A stretch of DNA of 64,000 bases from Actinospineispora spinosispora DSM 44797 (GCF_000429025.1 NZ_KE386835.1:547634-611633), one strand, 5' to 3'. Counted from the first letter of the stretch, positions 20,085 through 29,207 are shown. Program-made: numbers and translations. The notes: generated by a model from the letters alone, not told the origin.

Positions 20085-21367
20085 CGTCCGCCCCCGAACA
20101 GGTCGCTCAGCGTCGGTGTGTGCTCGCGCTTGGGTGCTTGGTACGGCTTCTTCTTCTCGGTCGGCTGCTCGGCGGGCGGTGTGACCTGCGGCAGCGCGGT
20201 GAGCGCGGGCGCCACCTTGCTCGCCGCCTGCAACGACGGCACCTTCGGCAGTGCGAGCGGGCTGCTGAGCAGGTTCGCCGTCGGCATGTTGCCGATGTTC
20301 GCGCAGCCGGCGAGGCCACCGGGGATCACGAGTTCGAACACCGCGCCGACGACGGTCTGCAGCGGAGGCGGGAACAGGTAGTAGAGACCGCACAACACAC
20401 TCGGCAGCAGCGCGAGGCGGGTGTCGAGGGTGCCCGACGATGCGTTGTATCCGTTGACCAGACCGTCCAGTCCGACCGGCGCGGTGTCCAGGACCTGCTC
20501 CAACGCGAGCCGTTCGCCGTTGACGGTCTGCAGCACGTCGCTCAGCTGGTCCACGTTGGTCCGGATCTCGTCGCGGTTGTCCCGGATGAACTTGGCGACG
20601 TCGCCCAGCGCGATCGACAGCTCGTGCAGGGTGTCTCCCAGGTTCTTCCTCTCGTCCGAGAGGTAACCGCTGACCTGGGCGAACTGTTGGGTGAACGCGC
20701 GGACCTGGCCGTCGTTCTGCTTGAGGTTCGTGGTGAAGGACTGCAGGTTCTGCACGGTCCCCGCGAGGTTGTCGCGGTTCGCGGACAGCGTCGTGATGGC
20801 CTGCGAGGCGTTGCCCAGCGTCGTGTTCAGCGCCTGGCCGTTGCCCTTGAGGTTCGCCGCGAGCGTCTTCAACGCGTCGGACAGCGCGCCCTTGTCGTTG
20901 ACGCCCTGCGGACCGAGCGCCGTGCTCAGCTTCTGGGTGCTGGCCAGCAGGTCGTCGAACTCGGCCGGCGTCGCGGTGCGTTCCTTCGGGATGACCGTGC
21001 CCTCGGCCATGACCGGGCCGCCGGTGTAGACCGGGGACAGCTGCAGGTAGCGGTCGGCGACGACGGTGGGTGAGACGACGGCGGCCGTGGCGCCCGCCGG
21101 GACCTTGGTCTTCGTCTGGACGTGGAAGTCGACCTTGACCAGCTGGCCCTGCGGGGTGACCGCGTCGACCGTGCCGACCGGGACGCCGAGCACCCGCACG
21201 TCCGAGCCGGGATACAGACCGATGACCGTGGTCAGCATCGCCGAGTACCGGTTGCCGACGGGCCGGTTGCTGAAGTAGACGATCCCGGCGATCACCACCG
21301 CGGCGATGACCACCAGCGCGATGGCCGTGGTGTACCAGGTCCGGCCGCGTACCTTGTCCGGGCTCAC
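20081..21367 (-). CDS. mceD: MCE family protein MceD
   Basis: The fourth Mce subunit has 428 residues, with a membrane helix at 13-32, an MCE domain (VIGLYPGSDVRVLGVPVGTV), a long helical section and a Pro/Lys-rich C-terminus ending TLSDLFGGGR. It starts at GTG (21367), overlapping the mceC stop as GTGA. Like the other subunits it should span the cell envelope as part of the lipid importer. Confidence 0.94.
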   Translation of the reverse strand: MSPDKVRGRTWYTTAIALVVIAAVVIAGIVYFSNRPVGNRYSAMLTTVIGLYPGSDVRVLGVPVGTVDAVTPQGQLVKVDFHVQTKTKVPAGATAAVVSPTVVADRYLQLSPVYTGGPVMAEGTVIPKERTATPAEFDDLLASTQKLSTALGPQGVNDKGALSDALKTLAANLKGNGQALNTTLGNASQAITTLSANRDNLAGTVQNLQSFTTNLKQNDGQVRAFTQQFAQVSGYLSDERKNLGDTLHELSIALGDVAKFIRDNRDEIRTNVDQLSDVLQTVNGERLALEQVLDTAPVGLDGLVNGYNASSGTLDTRLALLPSVLCGLYYLFPPPLQTVVGAVFELVIPGGLAGCANIGNMPTANLLSSPLALPKVPSLQAASKVAPALTALPQVTPPAEQPTEKKKPYQAPKREHTPTLSDLFGGGR

Positions 21368-22356
21368 CGGTTACCTCCGGTCCCTGCTGACGGGTTGGCG
21401 ACGCTGGGCAGCGAAGGCAGCAGGCCGTCGACGAAGCTGTCGAACCAGCGCCCGTTGCCGAGCGCGTTGCTGAACACCGTGGCGAACGGGCCCAGCCTGC
21501 GGATGCCGGCGACCAGCGCGTCCTCGTTGTCCTGCAGGAGCTTGGTCAGCCGGTCCAGCTCGTCGAGTGTCGGGCCGATCTGGTCCTCGTTGTCCTTGAT
21601 CAGTCCGCGCAGCTCTTTGCTGAGCCTGCGGGTGCCGTCCAGCAGCTGGCTGATCGCACCCTCCCTGGCCCGCAGCTCGTCCAGCAGCTTCGTGCCGTCG
21701 GACAGGATCTTGTTGATGTCGTCGTTGCGCGCGGCCAACGTGCCGGTGGCTCGGTTGGTGTTGTCGAGCAGGTGCGCGAGCTGGTCGTCGCGGGAGGCGA
21801 TGGTGACCGACAGCCTGCTCAGTCCGTCGAGCGAGGTGCGGACGTCGGCGGGGGTGTCCTTGAACGTCTCGGCCAGTGTCCTGAGGCTCGCGGCCAGTGC
21901 GTTGGTGTCGAGCTGACCGACGGTGGTGGAGAGCTGGTTGAAGGCCTGCACCACGTCGTAGGGCGCCACGGTCCGTTCCAGCGGGATCGGGCTGTCCGTG
22001 GCCAGCGGCCGGTCCCCGGCGGGGTCGATCGCCAGGTACTTCTCACCGAGCAGCGTCTTGATCTGGATCGACGCCGAGCTGGCGTTGCCGATGTCCGCGT
22101 CCTTTGCCCGGAACTTGATGAGCACGTGGTTGCCTTCCAGGCTCACGTCGGTCACCTTGCCGACGCGGACGCCCGCGATGCGCACCTCGTTGCCGGACTG
22201 AAGGCCGGCAGCCTCGGAGAACTGCGCCTTGTACTCCGGACCGGAGCCGATGATCGGCAGGCTGTCCGCCCGGTAGGCCACCACCAGCAGCACGGCGATG
22301 ACCGCCATGCTGACCAGCCCGATGATGATCGGGTTGCGACTGCTGAACGCCTTCAC
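21364..22356 (-). CDS. mceC: MCE family protein MceC
   Basis: The third Mce subunit has 330 residues, with a membrane helix at about 9-28, an MCE domain containing SEAAGLQSGNEVRIAGVRVG, and heptad-like helices after it. It lacks the long proline-rich tail of MceB and MceD. The GTG start at 22356 overlaps the mceB stop as GTGA, so it is translationally coupled. Confidence 0.94.
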   Translation of the reverse strand: MKAFSSRNPIIIGLVSMAVIAVLLVVAYRADSLPIIGSGPEYKAQFSEAAGLQSGNEVRIAGVRVGKVTDVSLEGNHVLIKFRAKDADIGNASSASIQIKTLLGEKYLAIDPAGDRPLATDSPIPLERTVAPYDVVQAFNQLSTTVGQLDTNALAASLRTLAETFKDTPADVRTSLDGLSRLSVTIASRDDQLAHLLDNTNRATGTLAARNDDINKILSDGTKLLDELRAREGAISQLLDGTRRLSKELRGLIKDNEDQIGPTLDELDRLTKLLQDNEDALVAGIRRLGPFATVFSNALGNGRWFDSFVDGLLPSLPSVANPSAGTGGNR

Positions 22357-23543
22357 TTGCCGGTACCTCCCAGTCCTGGGATGGCCGGCAGCGCCGGGGT
22401 GCTCAGCGGCAGGTTCGGGACCGCGGGCAGTGTCGGGAGGGTCGGCAACGGCGGCACCACCGGCGTGGCGCCGGTCGGATGGTCGGTGCAGCGGTCGTTC
22501 GCGCCGATGACGCCCGGCGGGATGTCCAGCGGCAGCTTCGCTCCACCCAACACATCGGGCAGGGTCAACGTGCCCCCGAGGTCGCAGACGTAGAAGTTGA
22601 ACCAGGACGCGTAGGTGCCCAGCGGCGTCAGCGTGTCCAGCTTCTTCGGCAGGAACTGGATGAAGTGCTCCACCAGGTCCCGGTTGTCGTTCAGGTTGCC
22701 GGCCAGGTCACCGAGGTGCTCGATGTCCTTCTTCAGCGGCGGGCGGGCATCGTGCAGCAGGTCGGCCGTGTTGTCGGTGAGCTCACCGAGCGACGAGATC
22801 GCCTCGCCGATCGTGTGCCGGTCCTGCGACAGCCCGGACACCAGCTCGCGCACCGTGACGACGAGCTGGGTGAACTCCTCGTCGCGGGCGTTGACCGTGT
22901 CCAGCACCTCGTTGAGGTTGTCGATGACCGCGCCGATCACCTGGTCCTTGTCGGCGATCGTGCTGGTCAGCGACGCGGTGTGGGCCAGAAGGCTGGAGAT
23001 CGTGCCGCCCTCGCCCTGCAGAACCTTGACCAGCTCGAAGGACAGCTGGTTCACGTCGTCCGGCGACAGCGCCTGGAACAGCGGCCGGAAGCCGTTGAAC
23101 AGCTGGGTCAGGTTGACCGCGGGGTGGGTCTGGGTCAGCGGCAGGACCGCGCCGGCCTGCAGCATGTCGCTCGGGTTCGTCCCCGGCGCCGAGACGCCCT
23201 GGTCGAGCGAGATGAAACGCTGGCCGATCAGGTTGCGGAACTTGATCGTCGCCTCGGTGCTGCGCGGCAGCCGCAGCGACCGCTGGATCGAGAAGTCGAC
23301 CATGGCGACCTTGCGGTCGACCAGCCGGATGTCGTCGACCTGGCCGACCCGGACACCGGCGATGCGGATCTCGTCGCCGTTGACCAGGCCGGTCGCGTCG
23401 GTGAACTTCGCGCTGTAGCTGGTGGTGTCACCGCCCACGCGGTTGGCGATCGTGCCGGCGAGCAGCGCGGTACACAGCAGCGTGACCACCGCGAAGATGA
23501 CGAACTTGGTGAGCGGTCCGCCCATTCCACGCAGCGCCCTCAT
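22353..23543 (-). CDS. mceB: MCE family protein MceB
   Basis: The second Mce subunit has 396 residues, with a membrane helix at 11-33, an MCE domain (TDATGLVNGDEIRIAGVRVG) and a C-terminus of repeated P-x-L-P-T-L-P units. The ATG at 23543 overlaps the mceA stop by four bases. Two cysteines (YVCDLGG and NDRCTDH) near the C-terminus could form a disulfide outside the membrane. Confidence 0.94.
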   Translation of the reverse strand: MRALRGMGGPLTKFVIFAVVTLLCTALLAGTIANRVGGDTTSYSAKFTDATGLVNGDEIRIAGVRVGQVDDIRLVDRKVAMVDFSIQRSLRLPRSTEATIKFRNLIGQRFISLDQGVSAPGTNPSDMLQAGAVLPLTQTHPAVNLTQLFNGFRPLFQALSPDDVNQLSFELVKVLQGEGGTISSLLAHTASLTSTIADKDQVIGAVIDNLNEVLDTVNARDEEFTQLVVTVRELVSGLSQDRHTIGEAISSLGELTDNTADLLHDARPPLKKDIEHLGDLAGNLNDNRDLVEHFIQFLPKKLDTLTPLGTYASWFNFYVCDLGGTLTLPDVLGGAKLPLDIPPGVIGANDRCTDHPTGATPVVPPLPTLPTLPAVPNLPLSTPALPAIPGLGGTGK

Positions 23544-24757
23544 CGGCCCTCCTCCGAACCGATGGCGCCGAAGAACGGAATCCCGAGCGGCTTGGGCGTG
23601 ACCGGACGTCCGCTCAGCAACGGTCCGAGCTGCGAGGCCTGGGTGCTGGCCGGCGGGTGCGTCGATCCGTCCAGGTACGGACCGCCCGGGTACTGCGGGA
23701 GGTCCGGGGTGTTCGGGTAGCAGGCCGGGCCCCGGTTGTCGGTGAACTCCGGCTCGTCCTGATGCGGCAGGTACTTGCCCCGGGTGGCGATGATCTCCGC
23801 CGTGATGTGCAGCGCCGGGCGGGCGATCCCCTTGCCGAACGCGACGTCACCGAGCGGGATCGCGTCGGACAGCCGGGTGAACAGGCACGGGAACTCCGGC
23901 GAGTAACGGGCCAGCAGCTCCAGCGTCGGGCGCGCCGTGGACAGCAGGTTGACCAGGTTGCTGCGGTTGTCGTCCAAGAACTCGCGCAGGTCGTCCGAGC
24001 TGTCGGTGACCGAGGAGTACAGGTTGGCGAACTCGTCCTGCTTCTCGTCGATCGTCTTCGTCGTCGTGGTCAGCGTCTTGAGGCCTTCGATGAGGTCCGG
24101 CGCCGCCTGGGCATAGGTGTCGCTGAACTTCGGCAACGCCTTGATGTCGTCGGTGAGCTCGGGCAGCGCCGGGTTGAACTTCACCAGGTACTGGTGCAGC
24201 CGGGTGATCGTCTGCCCCAGTTCCTCGCCTCGGCCGGACAGCGCCTGGTTGAGCGCGCCGAGCGTGCTGGCCAGGTCCGCCGGGCGGACCGCCTGGATCA
24301 GCGGGAGCAGGTTGTCGAAGACCTGCTCGACCTGGATCGTGTTGCTGGAGCGGTCCCGGTCGATGACGTCGCCGGCCTGGATCGTCTGCTTCGACGGGTC
24401 CTTCGGCGACTCCAGCGACACGAACCGCTCGCCGAACAGGCTCTTCGGCAGCAGCGCGACGGTCACGTTGCGCGGGATGCGCGCGGCCTTGTCCGGCTGC
24501 AGCGACAGGGTCAGCGTGGCGATCTTGCCGTCGCTGACCGCCTTGCTGACCTCGCCGACGGCGACGCCGTGCATGCGCACCTCGGCCTGCGGCAGGAACG
24601 AGTTGTCCACCTGGTCGATCCGGACGGTCACCGGGACCGAGGCGGTGAACACCTTGTTGTAGACCAGCACGCACAGCGCGAGCAGCGCGACGACCAGCGC
24701 GATCATCACGAGACCGAGGAGTCTTCTCGGCACCGGGGACAAACGGTCGACGGCCAT
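23540..24757 (-). CDS. mceA: MCE family protein MceA
   Basis: This is the first Mce subunit, 405 residues. A membrane helix at about 12-33 is followed by an MCE domain with VDNSFLPQAEVRMHGVAVGE and a long helical region. The ATG at 24757 overlaps the yrbEB stop by one base (TGATG); a start 11 codons upstream is possible but would overlap more. It lies immediately after the two permeases, the invariant order of mce operons. Confidence 0.94.
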   Translation of the reverse strand: MAVDRLSPVPRRLLGLVMIALVVALLALCVLVYNKVFTASVPVTVRIDQVDNSFLPQAEVRMHGVAVGEVSKAVSDGKIATLTLSLQPDKAARIPRNVTVALLPKSLFGERFVSLESPKDPSKQTIQAGDVIDRDRSSNTIQVEQVFDNLLPLIQAVRPADLASTLGALNQALSGRGEELGQTITRLHQYLVKFNPALPELTDDIKALPKFSDTYAQAAPDLIEGLKTLTTTTKTIDEKQDEFANLYSSVTDSSDDLREFLDDNRSNLVNLLSTARPTLELLARYSPEFPCLFTRLSDAIPLGDVAFGKGIARPALHITAEIIATRGKYLPHQDEPEFTDNRGPACYPNTPDLPQYPGGPYLDGSTHPPASTQASQLGPLLSGRPVTPKPLGIPFFGAIGSEEGR

Positions 24758-25584
24758 CAGGCGATCTTCACCGTGGTCGTGGAGCCCCACAGCGCGAGAC
24801 TCACGGCGATGTCGATCACGAAGATCAGGACGAGCGAGGCACGGACCGAACGTCCCACCGCGACACCTACCCCGGCGGGGCCACCGGTCGCCCGGTACCC
24901 GTAGTAACAGTGGATCAGGATGATCAGAACCGCCGTGACCAGCACCTTCAGGAACGAGTACAGGATGTCGACCGGCGGGAGGAACAGCTCGAAGTAGTGG
25001 TCGTAGGTGCCGAGCGACTGGCCGTAGAAGATCGACACGGTCAGCCGCGAGGCCAGGTACGAGGCCAGCAGACCCGCCGCGTACAGCGGGACGATCGCCA
25101 CGAAGCCGGCGATCAGCCGGGTGGTGATCAGGAACGGAAGGCTGGGCACCGCCATGACCTCGAGCGCGTCGATCTCCTCGGAGATGCGCATGGCGCCGAG
25201 CTGCGCGGTGAAACCGGCGCCCACCGTCGCGGTCAGGCCGATCGCGGCGACCAGCGGCGAGATCTCGCGGGTGTTGAAGTACGCGGCGATGAACGCGGTG
25301 AACGCGGCGGCGCCGAGCTGGTTCAGACCCGCGTAGACCTGCAGACCGACGACCGAGCCGGTGAACGACGTCAGCAGCGCGACGATGATCACCGTGCCAC
25401 CGACCAGGGCGAGCCCGCCCGCGCCGAAGGTGACCTCGGTGAGGATGCGCAGTACTTCCTTCTTGTACCGGGTCAGCGTGCGCGGGAACCAGCGGATCGC
25501 CCTGATGTAGAGCCAGCCCTGGTCACCGAGTTCGTCGAGAACCCGCAGCGGTGCTTCCGCGACCCGCTTCAACTCATCTGCCAC
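24757..25584 (-). CDS. yrbEB: YrbE/MlaE-type Mce permease B
   Basis: This is an inner-membrane permease of the Mce importer, 275 residues with five to six membrane segments. The cytosolic SEEIDALEVM motif (around 136-141) is the family's coupling site for the MceG ATPase. It starts at GTG (25584), seven bases after yrbEA. The permease pair would sit below the Mce hexamer, with the ATPase encoded elsewhere. Confidence 0.95.
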   Translation of the reverse strand: MADELKRVAEAPLRVLDELGDQGWLYIRAIRWFPRTLTRYKKEVLRILTEVTFGAGGLALVGGTVIIVALLTSFTGSVVGLQVYAGLNQLGAAAFTAFIAAYFNTREISPLVAAIGLTATVGAGFTAQLGAMRISEEIDALEVMAVPSLPFLITTRLIAGFVAIVPLYAAGLLASYLASRLTVSIFYGQSLGTYDHYFELFLPPVDILYSFLKVLVTAVLIILIHCYYGYRATGGPAGVGVAVGRSVRASLVLIFVIDIAVSLALWGSTTTVKIA

Positions 25585-25591
25585 CGGGTTC

Positions 25592-26377
25592 TCAGCTTCC
25601 CTTCGCCGGGATCAGCGTCAGATAGATCGTGGTGAGCACCACGTTGATCAGGTACACGAGCACGAAGCTGATGACGACGGACTGGTTCACCGCGTCACCC
25701 ACACCCTTCGGCCCTGGCGCCGGGTTGAGCCCCCGGTAGGACGCGACGATGCCGGCCGCGACGCCGAAGAACAGTGCCTTGATCGCACCGATGACCAGGT
25801 CGGCTGGCTGCGCCAGCTGGGAGAAACCCGCGAGGTAGGCACCGGGGGTGCCGTTCTGCAGGATGACGTTGTAGAAGTACCCGCCCGCGACACCGACGAT
25901 CGTGATCAGCCCGTTGAGCAGGACGGCGACGATCGCGGCGGCCAGCACCCTGGGCACCACGAGGCGCTGGATCGCGGAGATGCCGAGCACCTCCATCGCG
26001 TCGATCTCCTCACGGATCGTCCGCGCGCCCAGGTCCGCGCAGATCGCGGTGCCACCGGCGCCGGAGATCAGCAGCGCGCAGATGATCGGGGCGGCCTGCT
26101 GCACGTTCGCCAGGACGCTCGCCGCGCCGGTGAACGACTGTGCGCCGATCTGTCTGGTCAACGACCCGAGCTGCAGTGAGATCACCGCGCCGAACGCCAT
26201 CGACACCAGAGCGGCGGGCAGGATCGACACGCTCGCGATGAACCACAGCTGGTCGATCAGCTCGCGCAGCTGGAAGGGGCGCTTGAACAGGTTGCGCCCG
26301 ACATCCAGGCCGAGCGCAAAGATCTTGCCCACCTGCTGCAGCGCCGCGGTGGGTCGTGCGATCAGCGGACTGGTCAC
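25592..26377 (-). CDS. yrbEA: YrbE/MlaE-type Mce permease A
   Basis: This is the first gene of the mce operon, a 261-residue permease with several membrane helices and the conserved REEIDAMEVLGIS coupling motif (EEIDAM at 123-128). It starts at GTG (26377) after GGAG. The 257-base divergent space to the racemase gene must hold the operon promoter. With yrbEB and MceA-F it should import lipids such as sterols, fatty acids or phospholipids; the substrate cannot be read from the sequence. Confidence 0.95.
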   Translation of the reverse strand: MTSPLIARPTAALQQVGKIFALGLDVGRNLFKRPFQLRELIDQLWFIASVSILPAALVSMAFGAVISLQLGSLTRQIGAQSFTGAASVLANVQQAAPIICALLISGAGGTAICADLGARTIREEIDAMEVLGISAIQRLVVPRVLAAAIVAVLLNGLITIVGVAGGYFYNVILQNGTPGAYLAGFSQLAQPADLVIGAIKALFFGVAAGIVASYRGLNPAPGPKGVGDAVNQSVVISFVLVYLINVVLTTIYLTLIPAKGS

Positions 26378-26508
26378 GTGACTCCGTACCTTGCCGGGGG
26401 AATCCGATAATTCGGGCTACCCATATATCCCTATCAGGTGAGCACAATCTCTCTTACGGGAGACCCGAGGCGCCCCGGCGAGTTAACGAGCCACAGTGGA
26501 CTCGGGTT

Positions 26509-26518
26509 ACTCGCGAGT
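26509..26518. promoter_or_regulatory. Possible operator in the mce/racemase divergent promoter
   Basis: The perfect 10 bp palindrome ACTCGCGAGT lies mid-way between yrbEA and the racemase gene. It sits in a noticeably AT-richer stretch with related CGAGTTAACG and ACTCGGGTTAC half-sites. It is a reasonable target for the TetR regulator encoded at 27765. This is inference from position only. Confidence 0.3.
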
Positions 26519-26634
26519 TGGAACTATTGCTTCTCACGCGGGTATCGATTCGACTCGCGGATAAATTATGGTGACCGACGTAGGTCTACCGTCCTGGTAG
26601 GACCGTCGTGATTCATGACCCTGGAGGACGCATC

Positions 26635-27738
26635 GTGGCTGGACCATTGGCTGGACTGAAGGTCGTCGAGCTGGGCGGCATCGGCCCGGGACCACACGCC
26701 GCCATGATCCTGGCCGACCTCGGCGCCGACGTCGTCAGGGTGGAGCGCCCCGCGGGCAGCCTCAAGCTCACCGGCGGCAAGGACTACACACTGCGCGGGC
26801 GCCGTTCGGTGGCGGCCGACCTGAAGTCGGAGGCCGGCCGGGAGACCGTGCTGCGGCTCGCCGAGAAGGCCGACGTGCTCCTGGAAGGTCTGCGTCCCGG
26901 CGTCACCGAGCGGCTCGGCGTGGGCCCCGAGGACTGCCGCGCGCGCAACCCGCGCCTGGTGTACGGCCGGATGACCGGCTGGGGGCAGGACGGCCCGCTC
27001 GCGCCGAGGGCCGGGCATGACATCAACTACATCTCGCTGACCGGCGCCCTGCACGCGATCGGCCAGGCGGACAAGCCGATCCCGCCGCTGAACCTCGTCG
27101 GCGACTACGGCGGCGGCTCGATGTTGCTGGTCATCGGCGTGCTGGCGGCGCTGACCGAGCGGCAGAACTCGGGTGAGGGCCAGATCGTGGACGCCGCGAT
27201 GATCGACGGGACGTCCATCCTGAGCCAGATGTTCTGGTCCCTGCGCGGCAGCGGGGTGTGGAACGACAACCGCCACGACAACCTGCTCGACGGCTCCACC
27301 CCGTTCTACGACACCTACGAGTGCTCCGACGGACGCCACGTCGCGGTCGGCTCGCTCGAGCCGCAGTTCTACGCACTGCTGCTGAAGGGTCTCGGACTGG
27401 ACACCGAGGACCTGCCCGCGCAGCACGACAAGTCCGGCTGGCCGGTGCTGCGCGAGCGGTTCACCGCCGCGTTCGCGAGCAGGACGCGGGACGAGTGGGC
27501 CGCGGTGTTCGCCGACACCGACGCCTGCGTGACGCCGGTCCTCACGTTCGCCGAGGCGGCGGAGCATCCGCACGTGCAGGCCCGCGACACGCTCATCGAG
27601 CTGGACGGGGTCACCCAGGCCGCGCCCGCCCCTCGTTTCTCCCGCACCCCGGCCGGAACACCCAGCACTCCCCCGGTCGCCGGCGCCGACACCGACTCGG
27701 TCTTCGCGGAATGGGGAATCAAGCCGCTCGACGAGTGA
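26635..27738 (+). CDS. mcr: Alpha-methylacyl-CoA racemase (CaiB/BaiF family)
   Basis: This enzyme interconverts (2R)- and (2S)-2-methylacyl-CoA, needed before beta-oxidation of methyl-branched fatty acids and sterol side chains. The N-terminus AGPLAGLKVVELGGIGPGPH, RAGHDINYISL (H128) and NLVGDYGGGSM (D157) match the active-site His/Asp of mycobacterial MCR. I chose the GTG at 26635 because GGAGGA precedes it and the family begins here; a GTG nine codons upstream lacks support. The gene is divergent from the mce operon and followed by the TetR gene in the same direction. Confidence 0.9.
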   Translation: MAGPLAGLKVVELGGIGPGPHAAMILADLGADVVRVERPAGSLKLTGGKDYTLRGRRSVAADLKSEAGRETVLRLAEKADVLLEGLRPGVTERLGVGPEDCRARNPRLVYGRMTGWGQDGPLAPRAGHDINYISLTGALHAIGQADKPIPPLNLVGDYGGGSMLLVIGVLAALTERQNSGEGQIVDAAMIDGTSILSQMFWSLRGSGVWNDNRHDNLLDGSTPFYDTYECSDGRHVAVGSLEPQFYALLLKGLGLDTEDLPAQHDKSGWPVLRERFTAAFASRTRDEWAAVFADTDACVTPVLTFAEAAEHPHVQARDTLIELDGVTQAAPAPRFSRTPAGTPSTPPVAGADTDSVFAEWGIKPLDE

Positions 27739-27764
27739 TTCGGCGGTACCCGTAGGGTATTTGC

Positions 27765-28391
27765 ATGGTTAGGCCGTTACGGACGGTGGCGGACTGGCGC
27801 CATTTTTCAGAGTCCCATGACCTCGACCCCGTGCTGAATGCGGCGGTCGCCGCTTTCGTGACTTTCGGCTACCACGGAACCACGATGCGGGAAATCGCCC
27901 GTCGCGCGGAGCTGTCCGTCCCCGGCCTCTACCACCACTACCCCAGCAAGCAGACCATGCTGGTCGGGGTCCTCGACGCCGCGATGACCGAATTTCGGTG
28001 GCGCATGCTCGCGGCCGACGAAGAGGGCGACGAGGACCCCGTCCTGCGGCTGGAGCTGCTGGTCACCGCGCTGGTGCTGTTCCACTGCCGTCGCCAGGAG
28101 CTCGGCATCGTCGCGAACAACGAGATGCGCAGCCTCGAGGAGCCCAACCGGCGTCGCATCCTGAACGCCCGCACCGAGATGCAGCGCCTGGTCGACGGCG
28201 CGGTCCTGGACGGTTCGGCGCGCGGCGTCTTCCGCACGCGCTACCCGGTGGACGCAAGCCGAGCCGTGGTGACCATGTCGATCGCGGTGGCCACCTGGTT
28301 CAAGCCCGACCTGCCCCTGTCCCCGGAGGACGTGGCAGACCGCTACGTCGACTACGCCCTGGGCGCGGTCGAGTTCTACGACCTCACGTGA
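27765..28391 (+). CDS. TetR/AcrR family transcriptional regulator
   Basis: The 208-residue protein has an N-terminal HTH (FGYHGTTMREIARRAELSVPGLYHHYPSKQ at about 34-63) and an all-helical ligand domain with a TetR_C-like WFKPDLPLSPEDVADRYVDYALG ending. Similar layouts occur in fatty-acid and sterol repressors. It lies 26 bp after the racemase gene and next to the mce operon, so it probably represses one or both in response to an acyl-CoA. Its stop codon falls inside a tandem CACGTGAGC repeat. Confidence 0.85.
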   Translation: MVRPLRTVADWRHFSESHDLDPVLNAAVAAFVTFGYHGTTMREIARRAELSVPGLYHHYPSKQTMLVGVLDAAMTEFRWRMLAADEEGDEDPVLRLELLVTALVLFHCRRQELGIVANNEMRSLEEPNRRRILNARTEMQRLVDGAVLDGSARGVFRTRYPVDASRAVVTMSIAVATWFKPDLPLSPEDVADRYVDYALGAVEFYDLT

Positions 28392-28420
28392 GCCACGTGA
28401 GCCACGTGAGCCACGTGAGT
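28384..28420. repeat. Tandem CACGTGAGC repeat at a gene end
   Basis: Four head-to-tail 9-base units (the last CACGTGAGT) begin within the last codons of the TetR gene and merge into the CGTGAGTG border of nested element copy 2. Slippage of the border sequence could have produced them. Confidence 0.8.
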
Positions 28421-28572
28421 GGCAAGGGCGTCTACCCCGAAGGGGCGCCGAAGGCGTAGGCGCTCGGAGCACTCACGACAGCTTTTCCGTCGTGAGTGAT
28501 CCGGGCGCCTATAGGCGCCCTTGCCACTCACGAGTCGACGGCGAAGCCGAGATGCCTTGAAGCCGGGCACGG
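28414..28572. repeat. Nested CGTGAGTG palindromic element, copy 2 with flank (reverse orientation)
   Basis: The core is 28414-28532. Read on the minus strand it has the same order as copy 1: border CGTGAGTGGCAAG, outer stem GGGCGCCTATAG, inner hairpin around ACGACGGAAAAGCTGTCGT, then TACGCCTTCGGCGCCCCTTC and the closing stem. The outer stem sequence differs from copy 1 but still pairs. The flank 28533-28572 matches 4532-4569. It lies between the convergent TetR and rplL genes. Confidence 0.85.
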
Positions 28573-28635
28573 GCTAAGCCGGGGACGGGGCCGTGGTCCC
28601 GACCGCGTGCACAGAGTTGCGCTGCCTCGGGGTCC

Positions 28636-28756
28636 CTCGTGAGTGCTGAGGGCGCCTATAGCCGCTCTACGCACTCACGACGGAAAAGCTGTCGTGAGTG
28701 CGTAGAGCGGCTACGCTTCGCGCCCCTTCGGGGTAGACGCCCTCATCACTCACGAG
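28636..28756. repeat. Nested CGTGAGTG palindromic element, copy 3
   Basis: Borders CTCGTGAG and CTCACGAG enclose an outer GAGGGCGCCTATAG stem and a perfect inner stem CCGCTCTACGCACTCACGAC with its complement. The same ACGACGGAAAAGCTGTCGT loop and CGCCCCTTCGGGG hairpin as in copies 1 and 2 are present. It stands beside copy 2 in the same intergenic region. Confidence 0.85.
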
Positions 28757-28767
28757 GGGGACAGCAG

Positions 28768-28801
28768 AACGGGCCGGTTCCTGGAAAGGAACCGGCCCGT
28801 T
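28768..28801 (-). terminator. Terminator of rplJ-rplL
   Basis: The perfect hairpin AACGGGCCGGTTCC - TTTCCA - GGAACCGGCCCGTT begins about 20 bases after the rplL stop on the minus strand. It is a strong intrinsic-type structure without a long T-run. Confidence 0.85.
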
Positions 28802-28820
28802 GTGCAAGGTGGTGCTGGGG

Positions 28821-29207
28821 TCAGCTGAGGCTGACCTTGGCGCCGGCCTCTTCCAGCTTCGCCTTGGCTGCCTCGGCAGCCTCCTTCGGCGCGTTCTCCA
28901 GGATCGGCTTCGGGGCGGACTCGACGAGGTCCTTGGCCTCCTTGAGGCCCAGGCCCGAGACGAGCTCGCGGACGACCTTGATGACCTGGATCTTCTTGTC
29001 ACCGGCGGCCTCGAGGACGACGTTGAACTCGTCCTTCTCCTCCTCGGCGGGGGCTGCGGCACCGGCGGGGCCGGCGGCGGCGACCGCGACCGGGGCGGCG
29101 GCGGTGACGTCGAAGGTGTCCTCGAACTTCTTCACGAACTCCGAGAGCTCGAGCAGCGTCATGTCCTTGAACGACTCGAGCAGCTCGTCGGTCGACAGCT
29201 TCGCCAT
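28821..29207 (-). CDS. rplL: 50S ribosomal protein L7/L12
   Basis: This is the ribosome stalk protein that recruits translation GTPases. The 128-residue product begins MAKLSTDELLESFKDMTLLE, has the Ala/Pro/Gly-rich hinge at about 36-58 and the C-terminal domain with LVESAPKPILENAPKEAAE. It follows rplJ by about 50 bases as the second gene of the L10 operon. Confidence 0.98.
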   Translation of the reverse strand: MAKLSTDELLESFKDMTLLELSEFVKKFEDTFDVTAAAPVAVAAAGPAGAAAPAEEEKDEFNVVLEAAGDKKIQVIKVVRELVSGLGLKEAKDLVESAPKPILENAPKEAAEAAKAKLEEAGAKVSLS

